From Pantoea rodasii (lineage in GTDB: Bacteria > Pseudomonadota > Gammaproteobacteria > Enterobacterales > Enterobacteriaceae), in NCBI RefSeq assembly GCF_002095465.1, contig NZ_MLFP01000005.1:1-64000 (forward strand): a stretch of 64,000 nucleotides of DNA, given 5' to 3'. Numbering within the stretch: the stretch's first letter is position 1; every line of letters starts with the position of its first letter. Position numbers and translations under genes: made by a program. The notes below the pieces were generated by a model. It was given only the letters and a program-made list of their open reading frames with translations. It was not told the DNA's origin and searched no databases. Of the stretch, positions 9,712 through 18,727 are shown piece after piece.

Positions 9712-10971
9712 TTATTTTTGCGGCGGAAGCGTGGCGCGGATCTTTTTGACTTGATCGGCGGTTACCGGTGCCGCCTTATTGCCCCATCTGTTGCGAATGA
9801 AGTTAGCGACATCAGCGACCTGCTGATCATCCAGACGCCAGGCAAAATCCGGCATGGTGAAACCGGTCGGTGCCTGTTGCGTAATCGCCCGTTGGCCGCC
9901 TTTCAGAATCACACTGATTACTGATGACGGGTCTTCACTCAACAAAGCCGGGTTGTGCACCAGCGCCGGGAAAGTACTGGCATAGCCTTTGCCATCCGTA
10001 CGGTGGCAGGCGGCGCAGTTATCCACGTACACCTGCGCACCCGGCTGGCTGACATCGCCTTTGAACAGTGCTTGCGCGGTCGCGTCGCTGGCCTGTGGTG
10101 CAGCGGTGTTATCCGCAGCCGGTAATGACTTCAGATACACCGCAACAGCATTAAGATCTTCATCGCTGAGATACTGGGTACTGTGCGTGATGACATCCGT
10201 CATCGAACCAAAGGCAGCGCCTTGCTTATTCGCACCGGTTTTCAGGAAGATGGCGATATCCTGCTCAGACCAGCTTCCCAATCCTGCTGACGGGCTGGCG
10301 GTCAGATCCGGCGCATGCCAGCCTTCCAGCGTGCCGCCGGTCAGATAGCCTTTGCCATCCTGATCCATGGCCTTTTCCTGGAACCCAATGCCGCGCGGTG
10401 TATGGCAAGAGCCGCAGTGGCCGAGTCCTTGTACCAGGTAGGCACCGCGCTGCCACTGTTGAGACTGACCGGCAGTAGGTGCGTAGGCGCCGCTGTCGGC
10501 AAAGGTCCAGCGCCAGAAGGCCAGCGGCCAGCGCATGCTCAGCGGCCAGGGAATATCACTGTCATGATTCTCCTGACTCACCGGCTTCACACCTTGCATA
10601 AAATAGTCATACAACGCGTGCATATCGCTGTCGGTGATGTTGGCATACGACGGATAAGGCATGGCCGGATAAAGCGAACTGCCATCTTTAGCGACGCCGC
10701 CGCGTACCGCTTTGGAAAAGTCCTCATAACTGTAGTCACCAATGCCGTGAGTTTTATCCGGCGTGATGTTGGTGGAGTAAATGGCGCCAATCGGTGTGCT
10801 CATTTTGAGACCGCCGGCAAAAGGCTGTCCTCCGGCGGCGGTATGGCATGCGGCGCAATCGCCGGCTTTGGCCAGATATTCGCCTTGCTTCACCGAGGCG
10901 TCGGTGGCGGCCCAGGAGGCATGGCTGATCAGCGCGCTGCTGAGAGCGAGAAAGAGTGCGGAAAATTTCAC
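9712..10971 (-). CDS. gluconate-type dehydrogenase, triheme cytochrome c subunit
   Basis: The periplasmic, membrane-attached cytochrome subunit that passes electrons from the flavoprotein to ubiquinone. Three heme-c motifs are present: CAACH (39-43), CGSCH (186-190) and CAACH (319-323), as in the cytochrome subunits of bacterial gluconate 2-, 2-ketogluconate and sorbitol dehydrogenases. The start is GTG at 10971 with AAGGAG seven bases upstream. It begins a signal peptide ending SWA-ATDAS and gives 419 residues; the longer open frame has no signal. Last gene of the three-gene operon, 14 bases after the flavoprotein. Confidence 0.92.
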   Translation of the reverse strand: MKFSALFLALSSALISHASWAATDASVKQGEYLAKAGDCAACHTAAGGQPFAGGLKMSTPIGAIYSTNITPDKTHGIGDYSYEDFSKAVRGGVAKDGSSLYPAMPYPSYANITDSDMHALYDYFMQGVKPVSQENHDSDIPWPLSMRWPLAFWRWTFADSGAYAPTAGQSQQWQRGAYLVQGLGHCGSCHTPRGIGFQEKAMDQDGKGYLTGGTLEGWHAPDLTASPSAGLGSWSEQDIAIFLKTGANKQGAAFGSMTDVITHSTQYLSDEDLNAVAVYLKSLPAADNTAAPQASDATAQALFKGDVSQPGAQVYVDNCAACHRTDGKGYASTFPALVHNPALLSEDPSSVISVILKGGQRAITQQAPTGFTMPDFAWRLDDQQVADVANFIRNRWGNKAAPVTADQVKKIRATLPPQK

Positions 10972-10985
10972 AATGACGCTCCTTA

Positions 10986-12762
10986 TCAGGCCTGAACCAG
11001 CGGACCAGGATTTGTAAGATAGCGGTTGCGAATCGCATCCGCCGCGAACAATGCCGTGGCACAGACAATCCCTGTCGGGTTGTAGGCCAGGTTTTGTGGG
11101 AAGCAGCAGGCACCGGTCACAAACACATTCGGCACATCCCAACTTTGCAGGAACTTGTTCACCACGCTGGTGCGCGGATCGTCGCCCATCACCGCTCCAC
11201 CGGTGGTGTGCGTTGACTGATAGGGGCGGACATCGTAATGGCTGTTGAGCGTTTTGAATCCGAGTTCGTAGTGCTTAGGATTCATGACTTTGACGATCTC
11301 TTCTGCCTTGTCTTTGATGAAGTTGGTCATCTTCAGTTCGTTCTGCTGCCAGTCAAAGGTCATGCGCAGCAACGGCTGGCCGTAGATATCACGATAAGTG
11401 GGATCAAGATCGAGGTAGCACTGCTTGTACGGCATCACAGAACCGGATGACCCTACATTCATATTGTGCAGGTAGTTATCTTTGATTGCCTGCTTCCAGC
11501 CAGAACCCCAGCGCGGTGCATCTTTGGGAATGCCCATCTGCTGAATGGGGCGACCGCCTGAGAAAGCGGCCGAAATCGTGGCACCGCCAACAAAGCCAAC
11601 TTTGCTGTGATCGAAGTTTTCCGCATTGAAATCATCGATAACGGTGGAAGTGGCACCGGTCGCCGCAAACGGGTTGAACCAGTTGTCATTGTCATAAAAA
11701 AGCTTGATGCCGCCGGTCATCTGGTAGGCATAGTTTCTGCCTACCACGCCGTCCCCGGTTTGCGGATCGTAGGGCTTGCCGATTTTTGACAGCAGCAGTA
11801 AGCGTACATTGTGCAACTGGAAGGCGCTGAGGATCACCAGGTCAGCCGGTTGCTCAACTTCGTTACCTTGCGCATCGATATAGGTGACGCCGGTGGCTTT
11901 TTGCCACTGCTATCGGTATTAACGCGAATCACGTGCGCCTGAGTGCGTAACTCAAAGTTGCTGAACGGCTTCAGGGCGGGGATTACGCAGCTTTGCGGTG
12001 AACCTTTAGAGTAGTTGAAGCAGCCGAAGCGCTCGCAGTAACCACAGTAGTTACACACGCCAAGTTGCACGTTATACGGATTGGTCCAGGCTTCGGTACA
12101 GTTCGCCGCCGGGCATTCGAACGGATGATAGCCAAGTTGTGTTACGGCTTTAGAGAACAGCTGACCGGCATATAGCGTTTCCAGCGGTTTGGTGGGATAG
12201 CCATTTTTACGCGGTGATTCGAACGGGTTGCCGCCCGGCACGGTTTCACCGTTGAGATTACCGACCTGACCGGCCGCGCCGCAGATTTTCTCAAACTTAT
12301 CGAAGTAGGGTTCCATCTCTTCATAAGAGAACGGGTAATCCTGCACCGTCATGTCTTTGGGAATGAAGTCCGCACCGTATTTTTCAATCACCGTGCTGCG
12401 CATCTTCAAGTCGGCTTGCAATGGACGCCATAGCTGACCATTCCAGTGCGTACCGGCACCGCCTACGCCATCACCGGGCAGGAAGGAACCAAAGCGGCGA
12501 TAAGGCAGCGCGGTCTCCTGTGTCGTATGACGCACCGTGACGGTTTCTTTCGAAGCGTTTTGAAACAGCTTTAGGCGGATACCGTAAGTGAGTTCATCGG
12601 CGATGCGGGGATAAGAGAAATCAGGATAGGTATCGCGATTTTCGCCGCGTTCTAATGCCACGATATTCAAACCAGAACTGGCCAATTCCCTCGCCATCAG
12701 CGAACCGGTCCAGCCAAACCCGACGATGACCACATCGACGGGCGCTTTTTTACTGCCGCCAT
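10986..12762 (-). CDS. gluconate-type dehydrogenase flavoprotein, GMC family (frame broken twice)
   Basis: The FAD-containing catalytic subunit of a membrane-bound sugar-acid dehydrogenase. The dinucleotide-binding start VDVVIVGFGWTGSLMAREL and C-terminal GMC-type blocks (HTTGGAVMGDDPRTSVVN) are clear. The ATG at 12762 overlaps the stop of the small subunit (TAATG) behind AAAGGAG, but the frame breaks at once in a run of six A's (12746-12751; seven needed to give MAAVKKAPVDVV). It breaks again at 11898-11902, where five A's should be six (GKKATGVTYID). With both bases restored the protein is 592 residues, normal for the family. Substrate (gluconate or 2-ketogluconate) cannot be decided. Confidence 0.9.
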
Positions 12763-13489
12763 TACACGCTCCTTTTGCTGGAAATGCTGACTGGGCCAAA
12801 CGGATAGGGTTTATTCGGCTGTTGCACGGTATCGAGGTAGTCCGCGCGTGCACCGGGAAAACCAATCATTTTCCACGAGGCCAGCGATTGATTGCCGCCG
12901 TGAATCGGATCGGCGAGGTAACCCTCTTTGGCGTTTTCCAGCAGCTGCTCGAAAAACTGCTTGCCGTGAATGGCATCGTTGCGCAGTTTGTCGGCTTCCA
13001 GCGCGCGCAGAACGTCTTCCTGCTGCGCGGTTTCCAGCTGATAAAAATCTTTCTGATACTGCTGCTGACAGTGTTGATCGGCTAAGGCAATGCCCAGGCG
13101 ATAGGTGTCACGCGGGACAAGATGGGATTGATAACCCATTTCCGGTGCGGCGTCAGCGAAGGGGCCTTGCATGTACACAGACGACCATAGCCGTAGGGAA
13201 ACTCCATCTGTTTATCGATAAATACCGGCACGCCTTCGCTGACAGCGCCAGGCCCATTGGCATCAGCAGGGATCAGGCGATCCAGTGCCGCCAGCAAAAA
13301 TTTCCACTCTTTATCGTTGAAGTAGGCCGGAACATAGTCAGATAACACGCCTTGCGGCTTGTCGACAGCGGGAGAGGAGAGTGAAACCACACCGGTACTG
13401 GCTGCGGCGGCGAGGGGAATGAGCGAGAGCGATTTTTGCAAAAATCGTCTCCGGCCCGATGGTTGCTCTTCAGGCTTTTTAAGTGACAT
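12762..13489 (-). CDS. gluconate-type dehydrogenase small subunit, Tat-exported (frameshifted)
   Basis: The gamma subunit of the dehydrogenase, which accompanies the flavoprotein through the twin-arginine pathway. The N-terminal RRRFLQKS followed by a hydrophobic stretch (residues about 13-40) is a Tat signal. The frame breaks near 13176: FPYGYGRL should continue WYMQGPF, which needs one extra G (minus strand TGGTACATG, where TGTACATG is seen). Restored length is 242 residues. The start at 13489 follows GGAAG. First gene of the operon and translationally coupled to the flavoprotein. Confidence 0.9.
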
Positions 13490-13793
13490 TGCTGATCTTC
13501 CTTAGGAAAAACCCACCTTGGGTTAATTTTGTTATAAGTATGTAATTTTTGTTATGAGGAGATTAATCAGACGTCACAATAGGTTGCAAGCTAAAAGTTA
13601 GCAGCCTAATCGTTTAGGTGTTGTTGAAGGTAAAGTTATGTCAATACCTGAAGCGATTCAGCCACAGAGAGAGCAGGGGTTTGGGATTTGTTCAATAACA
13701 ATAGAAGGTGTGGGGCTAAAAAGGTAACAAAATGTGAGATCGTGCAAAGGATCCGCGGGGGAAACGGATCCTATCGAGGAATTCAGGGATAAA
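13490..13793. other. intergenic region upstream of the dehydrogenase operon
   Basis: 304 bases without a gene. It contains a hairpin at 13749-13771 (GGATCCG/CGGATCC arms) just downstream of the mntS homologue, probably ending that transcript. The stretch 13500-13600 is AT-rich and should hold the dehydrogenase promoter, but no convincing motif was seen. Confidence 0.5.
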
Positions 13794-13988
13794 TCAGCCG
13801 CGCCAGATAAGATTTGGGCACGGACGCTCAACAAGCTGTTTGCCGGTGAGCTTTTCAATCAGCATCAGACGCAGCGCAAAAGGTGAGCGGCTAAACAGAC
13901 ACAGCAGCGATTTCAGCTCAAAAATCGGTTTGCTTTGCTCGGCCTGGAAGCATTTACCACAGTCGAGGCAGTTTTTCATGGTGGTCAT
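13794..13988 (-). CDS. mntS: MntS-like small protein with cysteine-rich N-terminal extension
   Basis: A 64-residue protein. Its central part (FELKSLLCLFSRSPFALRLM, about residues 26-45) resembles E. coli MntS (FKRCMRVFSHSPFKVRLM), a small protein that raises free manganese by inhibiting the exporter MntP. Position and orientation, divergent from mntR, are also those of mntS. Unlike the 42-residue E. coli protein it has an N-terminal extension with CLDCGKC (C7, C10, C13), a possible metal site. The ATG at 13988 follows GGGAGG by six bases. Homology is from memory of the E. coli sequence; the extension's role is unknown. Confidence 0.75.
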   Translation of the reverse strand: MTTMKNCLDCGKCFQAEQSKPIFELKSLLCLFSRSPFALRLMLIEKLTGKQLVERPCPNLIWRG

Positions 13989-13990
13989 GT

Positions 13991-14080
13991 TCACCTCCCG
14001 AATGAATGACGACGTAACAGTAAGCACAAGCCTGCGATAAACAGCAGGAAAAGGAGCAACAGCAGATAAGGTTCATTCAT
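13991..14080 (-). CDS. 29-residue hydrophobic peptide, probable single-pass membrane protein
   Basis: A short frame with an ATG at 14080, an ideal GGAGG ribosome site five bases upstream and a TGA at 13991, two bases before the MntS-like start codon. The product is MNEPYLLLLLFLLFIAGLC then a short arginine-rich tail: one transmembrane helix of about 20 residues with positive charges after it. It is the first cistron behind the MntR-box promoter, and its 3' end carries the ribosome site of the next gene, so the two are probably coupled. I do not recognise a named homologue. Confidence 0.7.
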   Translation of the reverse strand: MNEPYLLLLLFLLFIAGLCLLLRRHSFGR

Positions 14081-14120
14081 CGTTGCCTCCTTAATAAGCT
14101 ATTCGCTTACATTACGAACA

Positions 14121-14150
14121 AAGATAGCACTGGCTATACTCTTTAGCCAA
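14121..14150 (-). promoter_or_regulatory. MntR operator overlapping the mntS-unit promoter
   Basis: AAGATAGCACTGGCTATACT (14121-14140) contains the perfect dyad ATAGC-N4-GCTAT, matching known E. coli MntR boxes. On the minus strand a -35 TTGGCT (14145-14150) and a -10 CTATCT (14122-14127) are 17 bases apart, so the dyad covers the spacer and -10. Manganese-loaded MntR should repress the two small genes downstream. Confidence 0.8.
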
Positions 14151-14253
14151 CACTATTTAGGAAAAATTTGTGCTTATTTGTGCCTGGTTTACAATGAGCG
14201 CAGCCAGGCCCGCACCGCAGGTAAAGTGCGGCAGATAATAATGAGGAAGCTGA

Positions 14254-14712
14254 ATGAGTCGTCGTGCAAAGAGCGCCACCAACACGCCCCAGGGGCCGCT
14301 TAAAGAGATAGAGGAGCATGTCGAAGGATTTCGCCAGGTGCGCGAAGCGCATCGACGTGAACTGATTGATGACTACGTAGAGTTAATCTCTGATTTAATT
14401 CGTGAATTTGGTGAAGCTCGCCAGGTCGATATGGCCGCGCGTTTGGGCGTCTCACAGCCCACCGTCGCGAAAATGTTGAAGCGTTTAGGCACCACCGGTC
14501 TGGTGGAACAGGTTCCGTATCGCGGTGTGTTTTTGACCGCTGAAGGGGAAAAACTGGCCGAAGCGAGTCGCGTGCGTCACCATATTGTTGAAACCTTCCT
14601 GCTGGCTTTAGGTGTCAGCCCGGAAACTGCCCGCCGAGATTCTGAAGGCCTGGAACATCACGTCAGTGATGAAACCCTCGCCGTTTTCCAGAAATTTTAC
14701 GAGAGCCGCTAA
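14254..14712 (+). CDS. mntR: manganese-responsive transcriptional regulator MntR
   Basis: A DtxR/MntR-family repressor and activator of manganese homeostasis. The N-terminal winged helix-turn-helix (recognition region [20 protein letters not shown], about residues 60-79) precedes a dimerisation/metal domain with the E-x-x-HH pattern (RVRHHIVE and [10 protein letters not shown]). 152 residues, E. coli 155. The start follows GAGGAAG. It is divergent from its predicted target, the mntS unit, and followed by ybiR. Confidence 0.95.
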   Translation: MSRRAKSATNTPQGPLKEIEEHVEGFRQVREAHRRELIDDYVELISDLIREFGEARQVDMAARLGVSQPTVAKMLKRLGTTGLVEQVPYRGVFLTAEGEKLAEASRVRHHIVETFLLALGVSPETARRDSEGLEHHVSDETLAVFQKFYESR

Positions 14713-14733
14713 CTTACAAGGCCTTCCGCCATC

Positions 14734-15843
14734 ATGCCCATCGTGCTGCGTTCCTTAATGCGTGATCGTATTTTGCATTTGTTGTTGCTGCTGGGTGTGA
14801 TTTTATTGCCGCTGGCGGAGTATCGTTGGCCGCAATTGCCGGCCGCCGTTGACTGGCACACCATCATGACGCTCACCGGGCTATTGATGTTGACCAAAGG
14901 GCTGGAAAACAGCGGCTACTTTGATGTGCTCGGCGCGCGTCTGGCGCAGCGTTTCCAGCATGAGCGAGCGCTGGCGCTGTTTATGGTGTGTGCCGCCGCG
15001 TTGCTCTCCACCTTCCTCACCAATGATGTAGCGCTGTTTATTCTGGTGCCGTTGACCTTAACGCTGCGCAAATTTTCACGCCTGCCGATCTCTCGTCTGA
15101 TCATTTTTGAAGCACTGGCGGTGAATGCCGGGTCGTTATTGACCCCGGTGGGCAATCCGCAAAATATTCTGTTATGGAGTCACGGCACCTTGAGTGTGCC
15201 GGGCTTTATTCTGCAAATGGCGCCGTTGGCCGCAGTGTTGATGATCAGTCTGATGGCGCTGACCTGGTGGAGTTTTTCAGGGCGCGCGATCCAGAAACAT
15301 GCGCAAAGCGAAGCGCATCAATGGGAAAAACCGCTGTTTATCATCAGCGTGCTGCTCTATCTGGTGTTTATCGTGGCTTTAGAGCTGAAAATGACCGGAT
15401 GGGCACTCTTGTTGGTGGCGGGCTGTTTCCTGATCATGGCGCGCAGCGTGTTAATCAGTATCGACTGGAGCCTGCTGCTGGTGTTTGTCGGGATGTTTAT
15501 CGATGTGTTTTTGTTGATGCATTTGCCGCTGCTGCAGCCGTATTTCGCCGCCATCAATCACTTAAGCGAAGGACGTTTGTATTTGCTGGCGATCGGTCTT
15601 TCTCAGGTGATCAGTAATGTTCCGGCGACCATTTTGCTGTTACAGAAAGTCCCGCCGTCAGATGTCCTCGCCTGGGCGGTCAACATCGGCGGATTTGGCT
15701 TGCTGCCAGGATCCCTGGCGAATTTGATCGCCTTGCGCATGGCACAGGACAGTAAAGTCTGGTGGCGTTTTCACCTCTTCTCACTGCCGATGCTGGCGTG
15801 GTCAATGCTGTGTGGCTGGTTCCTGCTGCATTGGCTGCGTTAA
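14734..15843 (+). CDS. ybiR: YbiR family inner-membrane anion transporter homologue
   Basis: 369 residues with about ten hydrophobic segments, related to the ArsB/CitM ion-transporter superfamily. The conserved FLTNDVALFILVPLTLTL segment and NAGSLLTPVGNPQNILLW (about residues 120-150) match E. coli YbiR closely. The substrate is not established. It lies 21 bases after mntR in the same order as in E. coli, so the two may be co-transcribed. The ribosome site is weak (AAGG 12 bases upstream). Confidence 0.9.
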   Translation: MPIVLRSLMRDRILHLLLLLGVILLPLAEYRWPQLPAAVDWHTIMTLTGLLMLTKGLENSGYFDVLGARLAQRFQHERALALFMVCAAALLSTFLTNDVALFILVPLTLTLRKFSRLPISRLIIFEALAVNAGSLLTPVGNPQNILLWSHGTLSVPGFILQMAPLAAVLMISLMALTWWSFSGRAIQKHAQSEAHQWEKPLFIISVLLYLVFIVALELKMTGWALLLVAGCFLIMARSVLISIDWSLLLVFVGMFIDVFLLMHLPLLQPYFAAINHLSEGRLYLLAIGLSQVISNVPATILLLQKVPPSDVLAWAVNIGGFGLLPGSLANLIALRMAQDSKVWWRFHLFSLPMLAWSMLCGWFLLHWLR

Positions 15844-15873
15844 GCCAGTAATAATGTGCTGTGCACTCACATC

Positions 15874-15895
15874 ACGCGCTGATTATTCAGCGCGT
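15874..15895 (+). terminator. hairpin after ybiR
   Basis: A 9-bp stem ACGCGCTGA/TCAGCGCGT with loop TTAT lies 30 bases beyond the ybiR stop. No T-run follows, so termination efficiency is uncertain. Confidence 0.5.
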
Positions 15896-16030
15896 TATCG
15901 CCCTTAGTGGCAGAAAATGCGTTGATTGTTGGCTTATGTAAAGTTGCACTGACATTTGTCAGTTTACGATCTAAGGTTAAGTTGACCGTTTTTGCCCGAG
16001 GATCGGGATCACAGCCAGCGATGACAACCT

Positions 16031-17161
16031 ATGAGTGATAACCAAAATCAGCCGCCCGCACGCGAGCAGCAGGATGCGCAGCACGCTTCAGATAACCAGC
16101 AAGACAATAATGAACCGCAACGAAAACGCCCCGGCAAAAAGCCGCTGATCATTCTCGCCATCGTGGTGGTGATCATGCTGGTGGTGGGTTTATGGTTCTG
16201 GATCACCACCCGCAATATCGAAACCACTGACGACGCCTTTACGGAAGGCGATGCGGTCACCATCGCACCCAAAGCGGCGGGATATGTGGTGAAACTGCTG
16301 GTGCGAGATAACCAGCGCGTGAAGCAGGGCGATTTACTGGTGGAGATCGACCCGCGTGATAACGCCGCGCAGCGCGATCAGGCCAAAGCTCAACTGGGGC
16401 TCGCACAGGCGCAGCTGCACCAGGCTCAGGCGCAGTTAGCGCTCTCACGCGTGCAATATCCGGCGCAGCGCGATCAGGCATTAGCCGATCAAGCCAAAGC
16501 CCAGGCCAATCTTTTGAATGCGCAGGCGGACTATCGCCGTCAGCGCGGCGTCGATCCGCGCGCCACCTCGCAGCGCAATATCGACACCGCTGCGGCCCAG
16601 CTGCGATCTGCTGAAGCCCAACTGCAAAGCGCCAAAGCGCAGGTGGAAGTCGCGTCACAGGTTCAGTTGCAGATTCGCCAGCAAGAAACCAATGTTGAAG
16701 CGCGTCAGCAACAGGTTGAACAGGCGCAGGCGCAGCTCAACACCGCTGAACTCAATCTTTCGTACACCCAGGTGCGCGCCCCCTATGATGGATTCGTCAC
16801 CAAGCGCAATGTGCAGGTCGGCACGCTGGTGCAAGCCGGTACGGCACTGTTTTCACTGGTGTCACCGGATATCTGGATTAACGCCAACTTTAAAGAGTCA
16901 CAGCTGGCGCGCATGAATCCGGGCGACAAAGTGGATATCAGTATTGATGCCTGGCCCGATATGAAGCTGGAAGGACATGTCGACAGCGTGCAGATGGGTT
17001 CCGGCTCACGCTTCTCCACCTTCCCAGCGGAGAACGCCACCGGTAACTACGTGAAGATAGTGCAACGCGTGCCGGTTAAAATTGTCATCGATAAAGGATT
17101 GGATCCGAATCATCCGCTGCCACTGGGCCTGTCGGTTGAACCGAAGGTCACCGTAGAATGA
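16031..17161 (+). CDS. EmrA-type multidrug efflux membrane fusion protein
   Basis: An HlyD/EmrA-family periplasmic adaptor linking an inner-membrane pump to an outer-membrane channel. A polar Q/D-rich N-terminus is followed by one transmembrane helix (about residues 38-58), the first lipoyl half-motif (IETTDDAFTEGDAVTIAPK), a long Q/A-rich coiled-coil hairpin (about 118-255) and the second half-motif LSYTQVRAPYDGFVTKRNV. 376 residues. It overlaps the downstream MFS gene by four bases (ATGA). The ribosome site is poor. The drug spectrum cannot be inferred. Confidence 0.92.
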   Translation: MSDNQNQPPAREQQDAQHASDNQQDNNEPQRKRPGKKPLIILAIVVVIMLVVGLWFWITTRNIETTDDAFTEGDAVTIAPKAAGYVVKLLVRDNQRVKQGDLLVEIDPRDNAAQRDQAKAQLGLAQAQLHQAQAQLALSRVQYPAQRDQALADQAKAQANLLNAQADYRRQRGVDPRATSQRNIDTAAAQLRSAEAQLQSAKAQVEVASQVQLQIRQQETNVEARQQQVEQAQAQLNTAELNLSYTQVRAPYDGFVTKRNVQVGTLVQAGTALFSLVSPDIWINANFKESQLARMNPGDKVDISIDAWPDMKLEGHVDSVQMGSGSRFSTFPAENATGNYVKIVQRVPVKIVIDKGLDPNHPLPLGLSVEPKVTVE

Positions 17162-18726
17162 GTGCGAGCGAAAGCTGGCGTCCGGCCAGCAATCCCTGGC
17201 TGGTCGCCATCACGGTCACGCTGGCGGTGTTTATGGAGATCCTCGACACCACCATCGTGAACGTGGCGCTGCCGCATATCGCCGGTTCACTCTCTTCCAG
17301 TTATGACGAATCCACCTGGGTACTGACCTCCTATTTGGTGGCCAACGGCATTGTGTTGCCAATCTCCGCCTTCTTTAGCCGACTGTTCGGACGCAAGCAG
17401 TTTTTCCTGATCTGTATTGTGATGTTCACCATCTGCTCGTTCCTGTGCGGAATCGCCACCGAGCTATGGCAAATCATTCTGTTCCGCGTGTTGCAGGGCT
17501 TTTTTGGCGGCGGTTTGCAGCCGGTGCAGCAATCCGTTCTGCTCGACTATTTCAAAGCGGAAGATCGCGGCAAAGCCTTTGGTCTTTCTTCGATTGCGAT
17601 TATTGTCGCGCCGGTGATTGGCCCGACGCTCGGTGGCTGGATCACCGATAACTACAGCTGGCGCTGGGTGTTCTTTATTAATATCCCGGTGGGGATTTTA
17701 ACGGTGCTGGCGATTTATCAGCTGCTGGAAGATCCGCCGTGGGAGCGTAAGTGGGCGAAGGGCAAGCTCAAGATCGATTACATCGGCATCAGTTTGATTA
17801 CCCTTGGCCTCGGCTGTTTGCAGGTGTTCCTCGACCGTGGCGAAGATGAAGACTGGTTCGCCTCGCACTTTATTCGCCTGTTTTGCATGCTCGCGGTGAT
17901 AGGCATTGTCGGGGCAATTTACTGGTTGCTGTATGCGCGCAAGCCGGTGGTGGATATCACGGTGATGAAAGACCGCAACTTCTGGGTCGCCGGTTTGCTG
18001 ATGGCGGGCATGGCGATGATTTTGTACGGCAGCTCAGTGGTGCTTCCTCAGCTGGCACAGCAGGATCTTGGCTATACCGCAACCTGGTCGGGGCTGGTGC
18101 TGTCGCCCGGTGCCGTATTGATCGTGCTGACCATTCCGCTGGTGCTGAAGCTGATGCCCATTGTGCAAACGCGCTACATCATCGCTTTTGGTTTTACCTG
18201 TCTTGCCAGCGCGTTTTTCTATTCCACCACCTTAACGCCGAACGTTGATTTTACCACCCTGGTATTGATGCGCAGCGCGCAGTCCATCGGGCTGGGTTTC
18301 CTGTTTGTGCCGCTGACCACCATCGCCTTTATCACGGTGCCGCAGCGACTCAATGCGGATGCTGCTGCGCTCTTCACCATGTTCCGTAACGTGGCCGGAT
18401 CGATCGGCATTTCACTGGCGACGGCGGGGATCACCGAACGCATGCAGGTGCGGTCGGCGAGTATGGTGCATAACATGACGCCGCTGAATGAGCCGTTCAA
18501 TCTCACGCTGCAACACTGGGCGCAAGCGATCCGTGACTTCACCACGGCGGTGGGCGATCCGCTGACATTGGCGACGGGTCAGCTGTACAAAGAGATGATT
18601 GCGCAGGCGCGTATCCTCGCGTACATCGACGTATTTATGGGCCTCAGCATTGTGGCCTTGCTGTTGATTCCTTTTTGTTGGTTGCTTTCGCCGATCAAGA
18701 GCGAAGGCAGTGCAGGAGCACACTAA
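17158..18726 (+). CDS. EmrB/QacA-type MFS drug:H+ antiporter (DHA2, 14 TM)
   Basis: The inner-membrane pump partner of the preceding adaptor. 522 residues with about fourteen hydrophobic helices; motif D-like LDTTIVNVALPHIAGSL (about residues 24-40), motif A in loop 2-3 (FSRLFGRKQFFL) and motif C (GPTLGGWITDNYSWRWVFFINIP, about 157-179), all DHA2 hallmarks. Translationally coupled to the adaptor gene and directly followed by an outer-membrane factor, forming a complete tripartite system. Confidence 0.94.
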   Translation: MSASESWRPASNPWLVAITVTLAVFMEILDTTIVNVALPHIAGSLSSSYDESTWVLTSYLVANGIVLPISAFFSRLFGRKQFFLICIVMFTICSFLCGIATELWQIILFRVLQGFFGGGLQPVQQSVLLDYFKAEDRGKAFGLSSIAIIVAPVIGPTLGGWITDNYSWRWVFFINIPVGILTVLAIYQLLEDPPWERKWAKGKLKIDYIGISLITLGLGCLQVFLDRGEDEDWFASHFIRLFCMLAVIGIVGAIYWLLYARKPVVDITVMKDRNFWVAGLLMAGMAMILYGSSVVLPQLAQQDLGYTATWSGLVLSPGAVLIVLTIPLVLKLMPIVQTRYIIAFGFTCLASAFFYSTTLTPNVDFTTLVLMRSAQSIGLGFLFVPLTTIAFITVPQRLNADAAALFTMFRNVAGSIGISLATAGITERMQVRSASMVHNMTPLNEPFNLTLQHWAQAIRDFTTAVGDPLTLATGQLYKEMIAQARILAYIDVFMGLSIVALLLIPFCWLLSPIKSEGSAGAH

Positions 18727-18727
18727 A

